DNA from: Sphingosinicella sp963974575 | Lineage (GTDB): Bacteria; Pseudomonadota; Alphaproteobacteria; Sphingomonadales; Sphingomonadaceae | Length of the DNA: 64,000 nt | Direction: 5' to 3' | Assembly (NCBI RefSeq): GCF_963974575.1 | Contig: NZ_CAXBBQ010000005.1 | Location: 248,001-312,000 of the forward strand | Part shown: piece by piece, positions 19,725 to 28,807 of the stretch | Numbering within the stretch: position 1 is the stretch's first letter | Layout: each line of letters opens with the position of its first letter | The notes under the pieces: model-generated | Told to the model about the DNA's origin: nothing | Seen by the model: only the letters and a program-made list of their open reading frames with translations | Database searches by the model: none | Translations under genes and position numbers: made by a program

Positions 19725-20168
19725 ATGACAATGGTTTGGCGCTGGGCGGTCGGCGGCATTGCGGTAACATTGCTCGTGGCGGCAGCCGTCGTGGTGAGCG
19801 TGGACGACGAGCCGGAAACCGCCCCGCTACCGGAGCCGCCCCCCGTCGCTGCTCCCGCCGCGCTGCCCGAGCCGCCGCAGGCGAGCGAGGCGACGCGCGA
19901 GGAAAAGCGTTTCCGCCGCTACGACCGCGATCGCAACGCCAGCGTTAGCCGCGAAGAGTATCTGCGCGCGCGCCGCCAATCGTTCGACAGGTTCGATACG
20001 GACGGCAACGGCGTGCTCAGCTTCGCGGAATACGCCGTGAAGCAGAATGCGCGCTTCGACGATGCCGATGCCGACAGGTCCGGCGACCTCGTGGCCGTCG
20101 AGTTCGAAAAGACGCGGACGGTGCGCGCCGCCACGAAGCCGAAAGCCGATTGCAGCTGCGCTGACTAA
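19725..20168 (+). CDS. EF-hand domain protein with N-terminal membrane anchor
   Basis: A 147-residue protein with one hydrophobic segment (residues 6-26), then a Pro-rich linker and three EF-hand-like loops: YDRDRNASVSREEY, FDTDGNGVLSFAEY and a weaker DADADRSGDLVAVEF. The middle loop has a complete set of calcium ligands. The protein is probably periplasmic and anchored at the inner membrane; its partner is unknown. Start: ATG at 19725 with AAAGGG upstream. Its stop overlaps that of the convergent trmFO gene. Confidence 0.85.
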   Translation: MTMVWRWAVGGIAVTLLVAAAVVVSVDDEPETAPLPEPPPVAAPAALPEPPQASEATREEKRFRRYDRDRNASVSREEYLRARRQSFDRFDTDGNGVLSFAEYAVKQNARFDDADADRSGDLVAVEFEKTRTVRAATKPKADCSCAD

Positions 20169-21493
20169 CCTGCCTCGGCGGCGATCCATGCATCGAGATC
20201 GGCAAGCGCCCGTTCCGCATAGGCCGCTTTCCGCGACTTTTTAGGAACGCGTGCGTCAAACGGCGGGAACAGGCCGAAGTTCACGTTCATCGGCTGATAG
20301 GTCTCCGCCACCGCCTCGCCCGTGATGTGCGCCAGGAGCGCGCCGAGCGCCGTCGTGCGCGGCGGCAGGTCGGGCGCGGTGCCGTGCGCATCGGCGGCCG
20401 CGAAGCGCCCGGCCATCAGCCCCACTGCGGCGCTTTCGATATAGCCTTCGCAACCGGTGATCTGCCCGGCAAAGCGGATGCGCGGATCGGATTTCAGGCG
20501 CAGGCTGCCGTCGAGCAGCACCGGCGATTTGATGAAAGTATTTCGATGCAGCCCGCCCAGCCGCGCGAACTCGGCGTTCTCCAGGCCGGGAATGCTGCGG
20601 AAGATGCGCACCTGCTCGGCGTGGCGCAGCTTGGTCTGGAAACCGACCATGTTCCACAGCGTGGCGGAGGCGTTGTCCTGCCGAAGCTGGACGACGGCGT
20701 AGGCCTTCTTTCCCGTGCGCGGGTTGGTGAGGCCCACGGGCTTCATCGGCCCGAAACGCAAGGTCTGCGCCCCGCGCTCCGCCATCACCTCGATCGGCAT
20801 ACAGCCTTCGAAATAGGGGGTGTTCGCCTCCCATTCCTTGAACACGGTCTTCTCGCCGGTCATCAGCGCGTCGATGAACGCGCCGTACTGCGCCTCGTCC
20901 ATCGGGCAGTTGATATAGTCCTTGCCGTCGCCCTTGTCGTAGCGGGACTGGAACCACGCGGTTTCCATGTCGATGCTCTCGCGGTGGACGATGGGCGCGA
21001 TCGCGTCGAAGAAGGCGAGGGCGTCCTCGCCCGTCTGCGCGCGGATCGCTTCGGCGAGCGGCGCGGCGGTGAGCGGCCCGGTGGCGATGATGGTCTGGCC
21101 CCATTCGGCCGGCGGCAGGCCCTCCACGCACTCGCGGCGGATCTCGATCAGCGGTTCGGCTTCGATGGCGGCGGTTACGCGCGCCGAGAAATCGTCGCGG
21201 TCCACGGCGAGCGCCGAGCCCGCGGGCACCCGCGCCGCGTCCCCGCAAGTGAGGATCAGCGAGCCCAGCCGACGCATCTCCTCGTGCAGCACGCCCACCG
21301 CGCTCGCATTGGGATCATCCGACCGGAAGCTGTTCGAGCAGACCAGTTCGGCAAGCCCGTCCGTATGGTGCGCGTCCGTCCCCTGCACGGGCCGCATCTC
21401 GTGCAAAACAACGGGAACGCCTGCGCGTGCGAGCTGCCATGCGGCTTCCGAACCGGCGAGGCCGCCGCCAATGACGTGAACATGTGTTTTCAT
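20165..21493 (-). CDS. trmFO: TrmFO, folate/FAD-dependent tRNA m5U54 methyltransferase
   Basis: A 442-residue flavoprotein with the N-terminal FAD-binding motif VIGGGLAGSEAAWQLA and the family stretches VCSNSFRSDDPNASAVGVLHEEMR (residues about 48-71) and YINCPMDEAQY. It methylates U54 of tRNA using methylenetetrahydrofolate and FADH2. The chosen start, MKTHVHVIGGG at 21493, places the dinucleotide fold at the N-terminus; the longer frame upstream lacks support. It is typical for many alphaproteobacteria, which use TrmFO in place of TrmA. Confidence 0.95.
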   Translation of the reverse strand: MKTHVHVIGGGLAGSEAAWQLARAGVPVVLHEMRPVQGTDAHHTDGLAELVCSNSFRSDDPNASAVGVLHEEMRRLGSLILTCGDAARVPAGSALAVDRDDFSARVTAAIEAEPLIEIRRECVEGLPPAEWGQTIIATGPLTAAPLAEAIRAQTGEDALAFFDAIAPIVHRESIDMETAWFQSRYDKGDGKDYINCPMDEAQYGAFIDALMTGEKTVFKEWEANTPYFEGCMPIEVMAERGAQTLRFGPMKPVGLTNPRTGKKAYAVVQLRQDNASATLWNMVGFQTKLRHAEQVRIFRSIPGLENAEFARLGGLHRNTFIKSPVLLDGSLRLKSDPRIRFAGQITGCEGYIESAAVGLMAGRFAAADAHGTAPDLPPRTTALGALLAHITGEAVAETYQPMNVNFGLFPPFDARVPKKSRKAAYAERALADLDAWIAAEAG

Positions 21494-21570
21494 CCGCGCG
21501 GAAATATGGGGAAGGGGTGCCTGCGTCCAGTGTTGCATGGTGGCGCGCTCTTTGCGATGAGCCTTGCCGA

Positions 21571-22833
21571 ATGTCGCGCCGCATCCTGATCGTCACGGGG
21601 CTGTACCCGCCGAACGCCCCTACGGCGACCGTGCGCGCGCCGAAATTCGCGCGCTTCCTGCTGGATCGCGGCCACGACGTTCGGGTGCTTTCGGGACAGA
21701 ATCTGCAGTTTCCGGCGGCGGTCGACCCCGAGATTCCCACCGAGCGCATCACCGCCGTGCCCTATGTGCGGCGTGGGCGGGCGGCGCCGATGACAGAGGC
21801 GGATCAGCCGAAGCCGGGCGCGAAGGCGAGCGTGGAAACCGCCGCGCAGCCGGGCGGCCTCAGACGCCTGATCTGGCAGCTTTCCTACCTCCCCGATCCG
21901 CACATCACCTGGATCGAGCCGGCGGTCGAGGCCGCGCTGGCGTGGGACTGGAAGCCCGATGCGATCTTCTCCACCGGTCCGCCGCATTCGAGCCACATGG
22001 CGGCGGCGCGGCTGTCGCGTGCGTGGGGCGTGCCCTTCGTCGCTGAACTCCGCGACCTCTGGGCGGACAATATCTACCAGAACGAAAGCTTCATCGCGAA
22101 TGGCGTCAACCGCTGGATGGAGCGGCGCGCGCTCTCTAAGGCGTCGGCGCTGGTGGCGGTGACCGAAGGCAGCGCGGAAATTCTCGCGCGGCGCTACGGA
22201 AAGCCTGTCGTGTGCGCGGCGAACGGCTACGATCCGGCCGATTTCGTCGGCCTGGAAGACGTGCCGGCGCTCGATGCCGATCGGCTCAGCATCGTGCACG
22301 CGGGGTCCACCTACAACGGCGGCCGCTCACCCGAGCCGCTGCTCGCGGCGCTTGCGCTCCTGAAGCCCGATCCCGCGAAGCTCGTCGTGCATTTCTGGGG
22401 CGAGGACAGCCATGTGCCGATGGCGATGGCCGAGCGCGCGGGCGTTGCCCATCTGGTGCAGGCACACCCGCCGATCGGGCGCGGCGAGGTGCTGCGCATC
22501 GAGCGCGCGGCGGATATCTTGCTGCTGCTGCGCTTTTCCACCGAAGGCGAAAAGCACGTCGTTGCCGGCAAGCTCTACGAATATATCGGCGCCCGCCGGC
22601 CGGTGCTGTGCCACGGCCAGCAGGAAGGCGAGGCGGCGGACATCATCCGGCGCACGGGCATCGGCCTCGTCAGTAACGACCCGGCGACGATCGCGGATTG
22701 GCTTTCGCAAAAGCTCGCGGAGCGCGCAAACGGTCGCCTCCCCGATCTCCCCGCAGGCGCGGCGGACGGGCTGACGCGCGCGGCGCAGTTCGAAAAGGTA
22801 GAGGCGGTGCTCGCCGGACTCTTCCCCCGTTGA
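21571..22833 (+). CDS. Glycosyltransferase, GT4-like (GT-B fold)
   Basis: A 420-residue protein starting MSRRILIVTGLYPPN. The N-terminal half has the acceptor-side signature of GT-B enzymes, RAPKFARFLLDRGHDVRVLSG. The C-terminal half carries nucleotide-sugar-binding stretches (IVHAGSTYNGGRSPEPLLAAL and the late EGEKHVVAGKLYEYIGARRPVL, residues about 335-356). It likely adds a sugar during cell-surface polysaccharide or lipid synthesis. It is a single gene, divergent from trmFO and not in a glycan cluster. Its stop codon overlaps the -35 element of the following toxin-antitoxin promoter. Confidence 0.85.
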   Translation: MSRRILIVTGLYPPNAPTATVRAPKFARFLLDRGHDVRVLSGQNLQFPAAVDPEIPTERITAVPYVRRGRAAPMTEADQPKPGAKASVETAAQPGGLRRLIWQLSYLPDPHITWIEPAVEAALAWDWKPDAIFSTGPPHSSHMAAARLSRAWGVPFVAELRDLWADNIYQNESFIANGVNRWMERRALSKASALVAVTEGSAEILARRYGKPVVCAANGYDPADFVGLEDVPALDADRLSIVHAGSTYNGGRSPEPLLAALALLKPDPAKLVVHFWGEDSHVPMAMAERAGVAHLVQAHPPIGRGEVLRIERAADILLLLRFSTEGEKHVVAGKLYEYIGARRPVLCHGQQEGEAADIIRRTGIGLVSNDPATIADWLSQKLAERANGRLPDLPAGAADGLTRAAQFEKVEAVLAGLFPR

Positions 22834-22858
22834 TATTTGCGGCCATCGCCGTTATAAC
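22830..22858 (+). promoter_or_regulatory. Sigma-70-type promoter for the toxin-antitoxin operon
   Basis: TTGATA (22830-22835) and TATAAC (22853-22858) are separated by exactly 17 bases, a near-consensus housekeeping promoter. Transcription would be expected to start 6-7 bases after the -10, which is at or next to the ATG at 22865. No Shine-Dalgarno is present, so the mRNA would be leaderless. The -35 overlaps the stop of the glycosyltransferase gene. Confidence 0.6.
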
Positions 22859-22864
22859 GTGCGT

Positions 22865-23092
22865 ATGAACGCATCGCTCAAACTCGTGAAGATCGGCAAC
22901 TCGACAGGCGTGATCCTGCCGAAGGAGCTGCTTGCGCGTCTGCGTGTCGAGCTTGGCGATACGCTTTACGTATCGGAATCGCCCGATGGCGTGCGCCTCA
23001 CGGCATCCAATCCCGATTTCGAGGCGAAGATGAAGCTCGCCGAGAAGATCATGCGTGAGGATCGCGATATTCTGCGCGTTCTGGCGCAATGA
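22865..23092 (+). CDS. AbrB/MazE-family antitoxin
   Basis: A 75-residue protein with the swapped-hairpin AbrB/MazE DNA-binding fold: LKLVKIGNSTGVILPKELLARLRVELGDTL. The C-terminal tail (residues 50-75) is charged and probably wraps the toxin. It would neutralise the downstream Doc toxin and repress its own promoter. A GTG two codons earlier (22859) is also in frame, but the ATG at 22865 matches the predicted transcription start. Its end overlaps the toxin ATG by four bases. Confidence 0.88.
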   Translation: MNASLKLVKIGNSTGVILPKELLARLRVELGDTLYVSESPDGVRLTASNPDFEAKMKLAEKIMREDRDILRVLAQ

Positions 23093-23496
23093 CGGTCGAT
23101 CAGCGGATCGAGCCAAACTGGCTCGATCCAAAGGATGCCATCGCGATTCATGATCGCCAGCTTGCCGAACATGGCGGAGGGGCCGGAGTACGCGATTCCG
23201 GGCTTCTGGAATCGGCCTTGGCCCGGCCCGTCAACCGCTGGACCTATGGCGAAGACGATCCCGCCGCGCTTGCCGCCGCCTATGCATTCGGCATTGCCCG
23301 CAATCACCCGTTCATCGACGGCAACAAGCGCACCGCGTGGGTGATCGCGCGCCTGTTCCTTGCACTGAACGGCCATGAACTGCGGTTCAGCGCCGCGGAT
23401 GCGATCGCCATGATGCTCGATCTGGCGGCGGGCACGCTCCCCGAGGATGCGGCTGCCGACTGGTTCCGTTCGCGGCTCGCCGTCATCCAATCGTAA
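23089..23496 (+). CDS. Death-on-curing (Doc/Fic-family) toxin
   Basis: A 135-residue Fic-fold protein with the core motif HPFIDGNKR (His73 to Arg81). The Lys in place of the usual Gly/Xaa before Arg fits Doc kinases, which phosphorylate elongation factor Tu, rather than AMP-transferring Fic enzymes. Doc is classically paired with Phd; here the partner is an AbrB/MazE-type antitoxin, a mixed pairing that also occurs in other bacteria. ATGA overlap couples translation to the antitoxin. It probably acts as a type II toxin in the cytoplasm. Confidence 0.9.
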   Translation: MTVDQRIEPNWLDPKDAIAIHDRQLAEHGGGAGVRDSGLLESALARPVNRWTYGEDDPAALAAAYAFGIARNHPFIDGNKRTAWVIARLFLALNGHELRFSAADAIAMMLDLAAGTLPEDAAADWFRSRLAVIQS

Positions 23497-23574
23497 CGCT
23501 GGCCTTCACGCGCGCGCGCATGTAGAGACATCGGTCAAAGCCGACCATAATCCCCAGAGCGTACAGGAAACCGA

Positions 23575-26277
23575 GTGGACGCCCCAGAGACCAGCGGCGC
23601 CGAGCCGTCCGATATCCGCCCCATCTCGATCGTCGAGGAGATGAAGACGAGTTATCTCGATTACGCGATGAGCGTGATCGTGTCGCGTGCGCTGCCCGAT
23701 GTTCGCGATGGTCTGAAGCCCGTCCACCGCCGTATTCTCTACACCGCCTACGAAAACGGCTTCACGGCGAACAAACCCTATCGCAAGTCCGCGCGCATCG
23801 TCGGTGACGTGATGGGTAAGTATCACCCGCACGGCGACAGCGCGATCTACGATGCCTTGGTCCGCATGGCGCAGGATTGGTCGATGCGCGTGCCGCTGAT
23901 CGACGGTCAGGGCAATTTCGGCTCGATGGACCCGGATGCGGCCGCCGCGATGCGCTACACCGAATCGCGCCTCGCCAAGGTCACTGATGAACTGCTGACC
24001 GATCTCGACAAGGATACTGTCGATTTCGTGCCGAACTACGACGGTTCCGAAAGCGAGCCCTCGGTGCTTCCGGCGCGCTTCCCGAATCTGCTGGTGAACG
24101 GCGCGGGCGGCATCGCGGTCGGCATGGCGACGAATATTCCGCCCCACAACCTCGGCGAGGTCGTGGCGGCGGCGGTGGCGTTCATCGACAATCCGGCGAT
24201 CATGGTCGAGGAGCTCATGGAGTTCGTGCCGGCGCCGGACTTCCCCACGGGCGCGATGGTGATGGGCAAGGGCGGGCTGCTCAGCGCCTACACCACCGGG
24301 CGCGGCTCGGTCATCATGCGCGCGCGCAGCATTGTCGAGGATCGTCGCGGTGATCGCCGCCAGATCGTCCTCACTGAAATTCCGTTCCAGGTCGGCAAGG
24401 CGGGCCTTGTCGAGAAGATCGCCGAGGCGGTCAAAGACAAGCGCATCGAGGGCGTGTCCGACATTCGCGACGAATCGAATCGCGAGGGCGTGCGCGTCGT
24501 CATCGAGCTGAAGCGCGATGCGACCCCCGAAGTGGTGCTGAACCAAGTCTACCGCTTCACCCCCGCGCAGACGAGCTTTGCCTTCAACATGCTGGCGATC
24601 CGCGGCGGTCGCCCGGAACTGCTGAACCTGCGCGACATCATCGCGGCGTTCATCACCTTCCGTGAGGAAGTGATCACCCGCCGCTCGAAGTTCGAGCTGA
24701 ACAAGGCGCGCGACCGCGCCCACATCCTGCTCGGCCTCGTCGTTGCGGTGTCGAACCTTGATGAGGTCGTGCGCATCATCCGCGGCAGTTCCAACCCTGC
24801 CGAAGCCCGCGAAACCTTGATGGCGCGGGAGTGGGCGATGGGCGAGATCCGGCCCTATCTCGAACTCGTCGAGGCCGTGGAAGGCGCCGTCTACGGCGAC
24901 ACCTATAAGATGAGCGAGACGCAGGTCCGCGCCATCCTCGATCTTCGCCTGCACCGCCTCACCCAGCTCGGCCGCGAAGAGATCGGCGCCGAACTCAAGG
25001 AGCTGGCGATTTCGATCGCCGAGCTGCTCGCGATCCTCGGCGACCGCGCAAAGCTCTACGCGGTGATGCGCGAGGAACTCGTCGCCGTTTCGGAAGGCTA
25101 CGCCACGCCCCGACGCACGGAAATCGTGCCCTACCTCGACGACATTGATGATGAAGACCTCATCGAGCGCGAGGAGATGGTCGTCACCGTCACGATGGGC
25201 GGCTACATCAAGCGCACGCCGCTCGATAGCTTCCGCGCGCAGCGGCGCGGCGGCAAGGGCCGCTCGGGTATGAACACGAAGGACGAGGATGCGATCACGA
25301 ACCTGTTCGTGACGCTGACGCACACGCCCGTGCTGTTCTTCTCCACGGCGGGCAAGGTCTACCGCATGAAGGTGTGGAAGCTCCCCGAAGGCGCGCCGCA
25401 GGCGCGCGGCCGGGCGATGGCGAACCTGCTGCCGCTTGCCGACGGCGAGGTCATTTCCACCGTGCTTCCTCTCCCCGAGGACGAGGCGGAGTGGAGCAAG
25501 CTCCACGTGATGTTCGCGACCGCCAAGGGCACCGTGCGCCGCAATTCGATGGATGCGTTCACCAACGTGCCTTCGAACGGCAAGATCGCGATGCGTTTCG
25601 ATGAAGACAGCGACGACCGTCTGATCGGCGTCGCGCTGCTCACCGAGGACGACGACGTGCTGCTCGCCACGCGGCAGGGCAAGGCGATCCGCTTCGAATC
25701 GACCGCGGTGCGCGAATTCCAGAGCCGCACTTCGACCGGCGTGCGCGGCATGACGTTGAAGGGCGATGACGAGGTCATCTCGCTCTCCATCCTGCGCAGC
25801 TTCGCAGCAACGCCCGATGAGCGCGAGGCGTACCTCCGCGCTGCGCCGTGGAAGGACAACGAGAACGAACCGACGCTGTCGCCCGAGCGCATGGCCGAGT
25901 TCGCGGCCGCCGAGGAGTTCATCCTCACCGTCTGCGCGAACGGTTACGGCAAGCGCACCTCCGCCTACGAGTACCGCCGCACGAACCGGGGCGGGCAGGG
26001 CATCGGCAATATCGACAACATCGCCCGCAACGGACCCGTCGTGGCGAGCTTCCCGGCGCACGACGGCGAGCAGCTGATGCTCGTCACCGATCAGGCGAAG
26101 ATGATCCGCCTTGGCCTCGACACGCTTCGCGTTATCGGCCGCAACAGCGCCGGCGTCCGCTTGTTCAACGTCGCCGACAACGAACACGTGGTCTCCGCCG
26201 CCAAGATCGAAACCGATGGCGAGGAAGACGCCGAAGGCGAAGACGTCGAGGAAGCAGAAGCCGCGCCCACGGAATGA
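23575..26277 (+). CDS. gyrA: DNA gyrase subunit A
   Basis: A 900-residue type IIA topoisomerase subunit. It has the active-site Tyr128 in AAAMRYTESRL, the quinolone-resistance region YHPHGDSAIYDAL with unmutated Ser89 and Asp93 (equivalent to E. coli Ser83 and Asp87), and the GyrA box QRRGGKG before the C-terminal DNA-wrapping domain. The C-terminal tail is acidic (EEDAEGEDVEEAEA). The start is a GTG with AGGAAA upstream. By target sequence the strain is predicted to be quinolone-sensitive. A DUF952 gene overlaps the stop. Confidence 0.97.
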   Translation: MDAPETSGAEPSDIRPISIVEEMKTSYLDYAMSVIVSRALPDVRDGLKPVHRRILYTAYENGFTANKPYRKSARIVGDVMGKYHPHGDSAIYDALVRMAQDWSMRVPLIDGQGNFGSMDPDAAAAMRYTESRLAKVTDELLTDLDKDTVDFVPNYDGSESEPSVLPARFPNLLVNGAGGIAVGMATNIPPHNLGEVVAAAVAFIDNPAIMVEELMEFVPAPDFPTGAMVMGKGGLLSAYTTGRGSVIMRARSIVEDRRGDRRQIVLTEIPFQVGKAGLVEKIAEAVKDKRIEGVSDIRDESNREGVRVVIELKRDATPEVVLNQVYRFTPAQTSFAFNMLAIRGGRPELLNLRDIIAAFITFREEVITRRSKFELNKARDRAHILLGLVVAVSNLDEVVRIIRGSSNPAEARETLMAREWAMGEIRPYLELVEAVEGAVYGDTYKMSETQVRAILDLRLHRLTQLGREEIGAELKELAISIAELLAILGDRAKLYAVMREELVAVSEGYATPRRTEIVPYLDDIDDEDLIEREEMVVTVTMGGYIKRTPLDSFRAQRRGGKGRSGMNTKDEDAITNLFVTLTHTPVLFFSTAGKVYRMKVWKLPEGAPQARGRAMANLLPLADGEVISTVLPLPEDEAEWSKLHVMFATAKGTVRRNSMDAFTNVPSNGKIAMRFDEDSDDRLIGVALLTEDDDVLLATRQGKAIRFESTAVREFQSRTSTGVRGMTLKGDDEVISLSILRSFAATPDEREAYLRAAPWKDNENEPTLSPERMAEFAAAEEFILTVCANGYGKRTSAYEYRRTNRGGQGIGNIDNIARNGPVVASFPAHDGEQLMLVTDQAKMIRLGLDTLRVIGRNSAGVRLFNVADNEHVVSAAKIETDGEEDAEGEDVEEAEAAPTE

Positions 26278-26642
26278 GCCCCACCGCCTACAAGATCCTC
26301 ACGCGCGGCGAGTGGGAAAGCCTGAACGCCGAAGGCACGTTCGCCGGCGCGCCCGTTGATCTGGCGGACGGCTACATCCACCTCTCCGCGCCCGATCAGG
26401 TCGCCGAAACCGCGGCAAAACACTTCGCGGGACGAGACGATCTCGTGCTCGTCGAAGTCGATCTTGCGAAGCTGCAAGGCGTAAAGTGGGAACCTTCACG
26501 CGGCGGCCAGCTGTTTCCCCACATTTACGGCCCGCTGCCCCTCACCGCGGTAGTGCGCGCAGAGCCGCTACAGGTGGGGACGGCTGGGGATATGGTTAAC
26601 GCCCCTCCGCCGCTAGTCGCTGCCGAACCCCCACGAAAATGA
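26274..26642 (+). CDS. DUF952 domain protein
   Basis: A 122-residue protein of the DUF952 family, recognised by the compact YKILTRGEWESL start, the DGYIHLSAPDQVAETA motif and the HIYGPLPLTAV end. The fold is related to ADP-ribosyltransferases in structure, but no activity is proven. It begins at the ATGA overlap with the gyrA stop, so it is probably co-translated. Its 3' end overlaps the convergent lysoplasmalogenase gene by 47 bases. Confidence 0.82.
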   Translation: MSPTAYKILTRGEWESLNAEGTFAGAPVDLADGYIHLSAPDQVAETAAKHFAGRDDLVLVEVDLAKLQGVKWEPSRGGQLFPHIYGPLPLTAVVRAEPLQVGTAGDMVNAPPPLVAAEPPRK

Positions 26643-27237
26643 GAATCTGCCCCGCCGTATAGAGCGGCCAGATGAAGAGCGCGGCTTGCTCCGGGGCCAT
26701 GCGGCCTCCGAGGCGCGCGAAGATGAAGGCATCGGAGGCGAGGAAGAGGATCGCGCCGATTCCCGTCCGGTACCGGGAAAAGCGGCTCGTCCACGCTGCG
26801 GCCGCCATCGCGGCGAGCAGGAAACTGTAGAGCGCGATCCCCGCGTTCGCGGCCGGCCCCGCGATCAGATAGAGGAGCGGCGCGCAGAGCAGCAGCGCGA
26901 GCGCCGCGCCGCGCTGGCTGATGGGCATCGACCCGGCGCGCCGGTTGCGGAGGTAGAGCCAGATCGCGACGACGTGGCCGACAGCAAAAGCGGCCGCGCC
27001 GATCATCAGGTCGAATTCGAGCAACATGTCGCCGAGCGCGCCGAAGGCCATGACGCCTGCAAGCAGCCACCCATCGGTGCGGCGCGCGGCCATAGCGGCG
27101 GCGATGGCGAGGATCGTGACGCAGGCGCCTTTCAGCGCGACATGCAGCGCGAACGGCAGCCCCGCGTTCATGGCGATGAAGTAGGCGATCGCCGCGATTG
27201 CGGCGAGGCTTGCGGGAAGCGCGATGCGTTGAGCCAT
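26596..27237 (-). CDS. YhhN/TMEM86-family lysoplasmalogenase-like membrane protein
   Basis: A 213-residue protein with about seven or eight hydrophobic helices and the family motifs GDMLLEFDLMIGAAAFAVGH and LASDAFIFARLGG. Eukaryotic TMEM86B hydrolyses the vinyl-ether bond of lysoplasmalogens; bacterial members are widespread but the substrate is unclear. It is convergent with the DUF952 gene and divergent from the TPR gene downstream. Confidence 0.85.
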   Translation of the reverse strand: MAQRIALPASLAAIAAIAYFIAMNAGLPFALHVALKGACVTILAIAAAMAARRTDGWLLAGVMAFGALGDMLLEFDLMIGAAAFAVGHVVAIWLYLRNRRAGSMPISQRGAALALLLCAPLLYLIAGPAANAGIALYSFLLAAMAAAAWTSRFSRYRTGIGAILFLASDAFIFARLGGRMAPEQAALFIWPLYTAGQILIFVGVRQRLAAEGR

Positions 27238-27361
27238 GGCAGGATCACCCCCGGGGATCGAGTCGTGTTATGGATTTAGCAGATTATCGTGCGCTTACAC
27301 GCCTGAACGAGGTTCAAGCGCGGTTCACCATGGCTGTGCCATCTATGCATCGCATCAAGGC

Positions 27362-27390
27362 TTGACGCAGACCGTCACGGACGCGACATG
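27362..27390 (+). promoter_or_regulatory. Candidate promoter of the exported TPR gene
   Basis: TTGACG (27362-27367) and GACATG (27385-27390) are 17 bases apart, in the 217-bp gap between the divergent lysoplasmalogenase and TPR genes. The -35 is good and the -10 weak. The rest of the gap shows no RNA gene or repeat. Confidence 0.4.
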
Positions 27391-27454
27391 CTGCGGCGGC
27401 ATATTTGGCTTTTCCCGGCGATTTACGGGAACTTGCACTGGGGAGACTGGACGA

Positions 27455-28738
27455 ATGAAGATGGTTTCACGCACGGCGCTCGGCTTCGCGCTTGCTCTCG
27501 GTATCGCGAGTGGTGCCATGGTTGCGCCCGCGATCGCCAAGGAAAAGGACAAGAAGGAAGCCGCGCCGGAGGCGCGCAAGTTCAAGTTCTCCAAAAAGGC
27601 GCAGAAGGCGCTCGGTGAGGCGCAGGCCTTGCAGCAGAAGGGCGACAACGACGGGGCGCTCGTCAAGATTCGCGAGGCCGAAGCGCTCGCTGAGACGCCG
27701 GACGACAAGTACATGGCGAATGCGCTCAAGATCAACGTCGCGCTTGCGAAGCAGGACAATGCGATGCTTGCCGAAGGGCTTCAGGGCTCGATCGACAGCG
27801 GCAGCACCACGCCCGAGGAAAAGCTGAAGTTCCAGCGCAGCCTCGCCGCGCTCGCGGTGCAGAAGAACGACGTGCCGGGTGCCATCAAGGTCTATGAGGC
27901 GATGGTGGCGGAACACCCGAACGATGCGGACCTCGTTGTCGGCCTCGGCGAGATGTACAATCGCGCCGGCCGTACGCCCGAAGCCGTCGCTACGATCGAC
28001 AAGGCGATCAAGGCGAAGCAGGCGGCGGGTCAGCCTGTCGAGGAAAGCTGGTACAAGCGCGCGCTCGCGCTCGCTTACGACGGCAAGCTCGCGAATCAGG
28101 TGACGCCGGCGTCGGTCGCGCTCGTGCAGGCCTATCCGACGCCGACGAACTGGCGCGACGTCCTCGTGATCTTCCGCGAAACCTCCGGCCTCGACGATCA
28201 GGGCAACCTCGATGTCATGCGTCTGATGCACGACACGAACGCGCTCACCGGCGAACGCGACTATTTCGAATATGCCGAAACCGCCGACAAGCGCGGTCTT
28301 GCCGGCGAGGCCAAGAGCGTCATCGACGCGGGCACCGCGAAGGGCGCGCTCTCCACCAGCAAGGCATATGTGAAGGAACTCGTGACCATCGTTACGCCGA
28401 AGGTGAAGAGCGATCGCGCCTCACTGCCCGGCCTCGAGAAGGAAGCGCGCGCCGACAAGACCGGTCGCATGGCGAAGGCCACGGCAGACGGTTTCCTCGG
28501 CTACGGTGAGAACGCCAAGGCCGTCGAACTTTACCGTCTGGCGCTCCAGAAGGGCGGCGTCGACGCGGCGGAGGTCAACACCCGCATCGGCATCGCGCTC
28601 GCTCGCAGCGGCGACAAGGCCGGCGCGGAAGCGGCCTTCAACATGGTGCAGGGTGGCAAGCGCGCCGACATCGCGAAGTTCTGGCTCGCGCATCTCAGCA
28701 GCAAGGGCGGCACGCAGACGGCAGCGACCGTGAACTGA
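27455..28738 (+). CDS. Exported tetratricopeptide-repeat protein
   Basis: A 427-residue protein with a Sec signal peptide (MKMVSRTALGFALALGIASG, cleavage near AIAKE) and a lysine-rich linker. TPR-like helices follow: ALGEAQALQQKGDNDGALVKI, ending near residue 72, and VYEAMVAEHPNDADLVVGLGEMYNRAGRTPEA (about 141-172). It is likely a periplasmic scaffold; no catalytic motif is seen. The ATG follows GGGGAGA. A strong terminator lies 22 bases after the stop, so this is a single-gene transcript. Confidence 0.82.
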   Translation: MKMVSRTALGFALALGIASGAMVAPAIAKEKDKKEAAPEARKFKFSKKAQKALGEAQALQQKGDNDGALVKIREAEALAETPDDKYMANALKINVALAKQDNAMLAEGLQGSIDSGSTTPEEKLKFQRSLAALAVQKNDVPGAIKVYEAMVAEHPNDADLVVGLGEMYNRAGRTPEAVATIDKAIKAKQAAGQPVEESWYKRALALAYDGKLANQVTPASVALVQAYPTPTNWRDVLVIFRETSGLDDQGNLDVMRLMHDTNALTGERDYFEYAETADKRGLAGEAKSVIDAGTAKGALSTSKAYVKELVTIVTPKVKSDRASLPGLEKEARADKTGRMAKATADGFLGYGENAKAVELYRLALQKGGVDAAEVNTRIGIALARSGDKAGAEAAFNMVQGGKRADIAKFWLAHLSSKGGTQTAATVN

Positions 28739-28760
28739 TCCGCCTGCGGAGAGCTTGAAG

Positions 28761-28790
28761 AGGGCGGTGCCTCGGCGCCGCCCTTTTTGT
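28761..28790 (+). terminator. Rho-independent terminator of the TPR gene
   Basis: An 11-bp stem (AGGGCGGTGCC / GGCGCCGCCCT, one G-T wobble) is followed by TTTTTGTTT. It is the clearest intrinsic terminator in the window and isolates modABC from upstream transcription. Confidence 0.88.
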
Positions 28791-28807
28791 TTGCGGCAGC
28801 GGTAAGG

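Noticed and set aside
23511..23519. Alternating GC run before gyrA as a Z-DNA or supercoiling-sensing element
   Set aside because: The run is very short and such runs are common in GC-rich DNA; nothing ties it to gyrA control.
23506..26187. Very long minus-strand open frame across gyrA
   Set aside because: GC-rich codon bias of gyrA leaves the antisense frame open. The sense frame is unmistakable GyrA and the antisense product shows no known domain.
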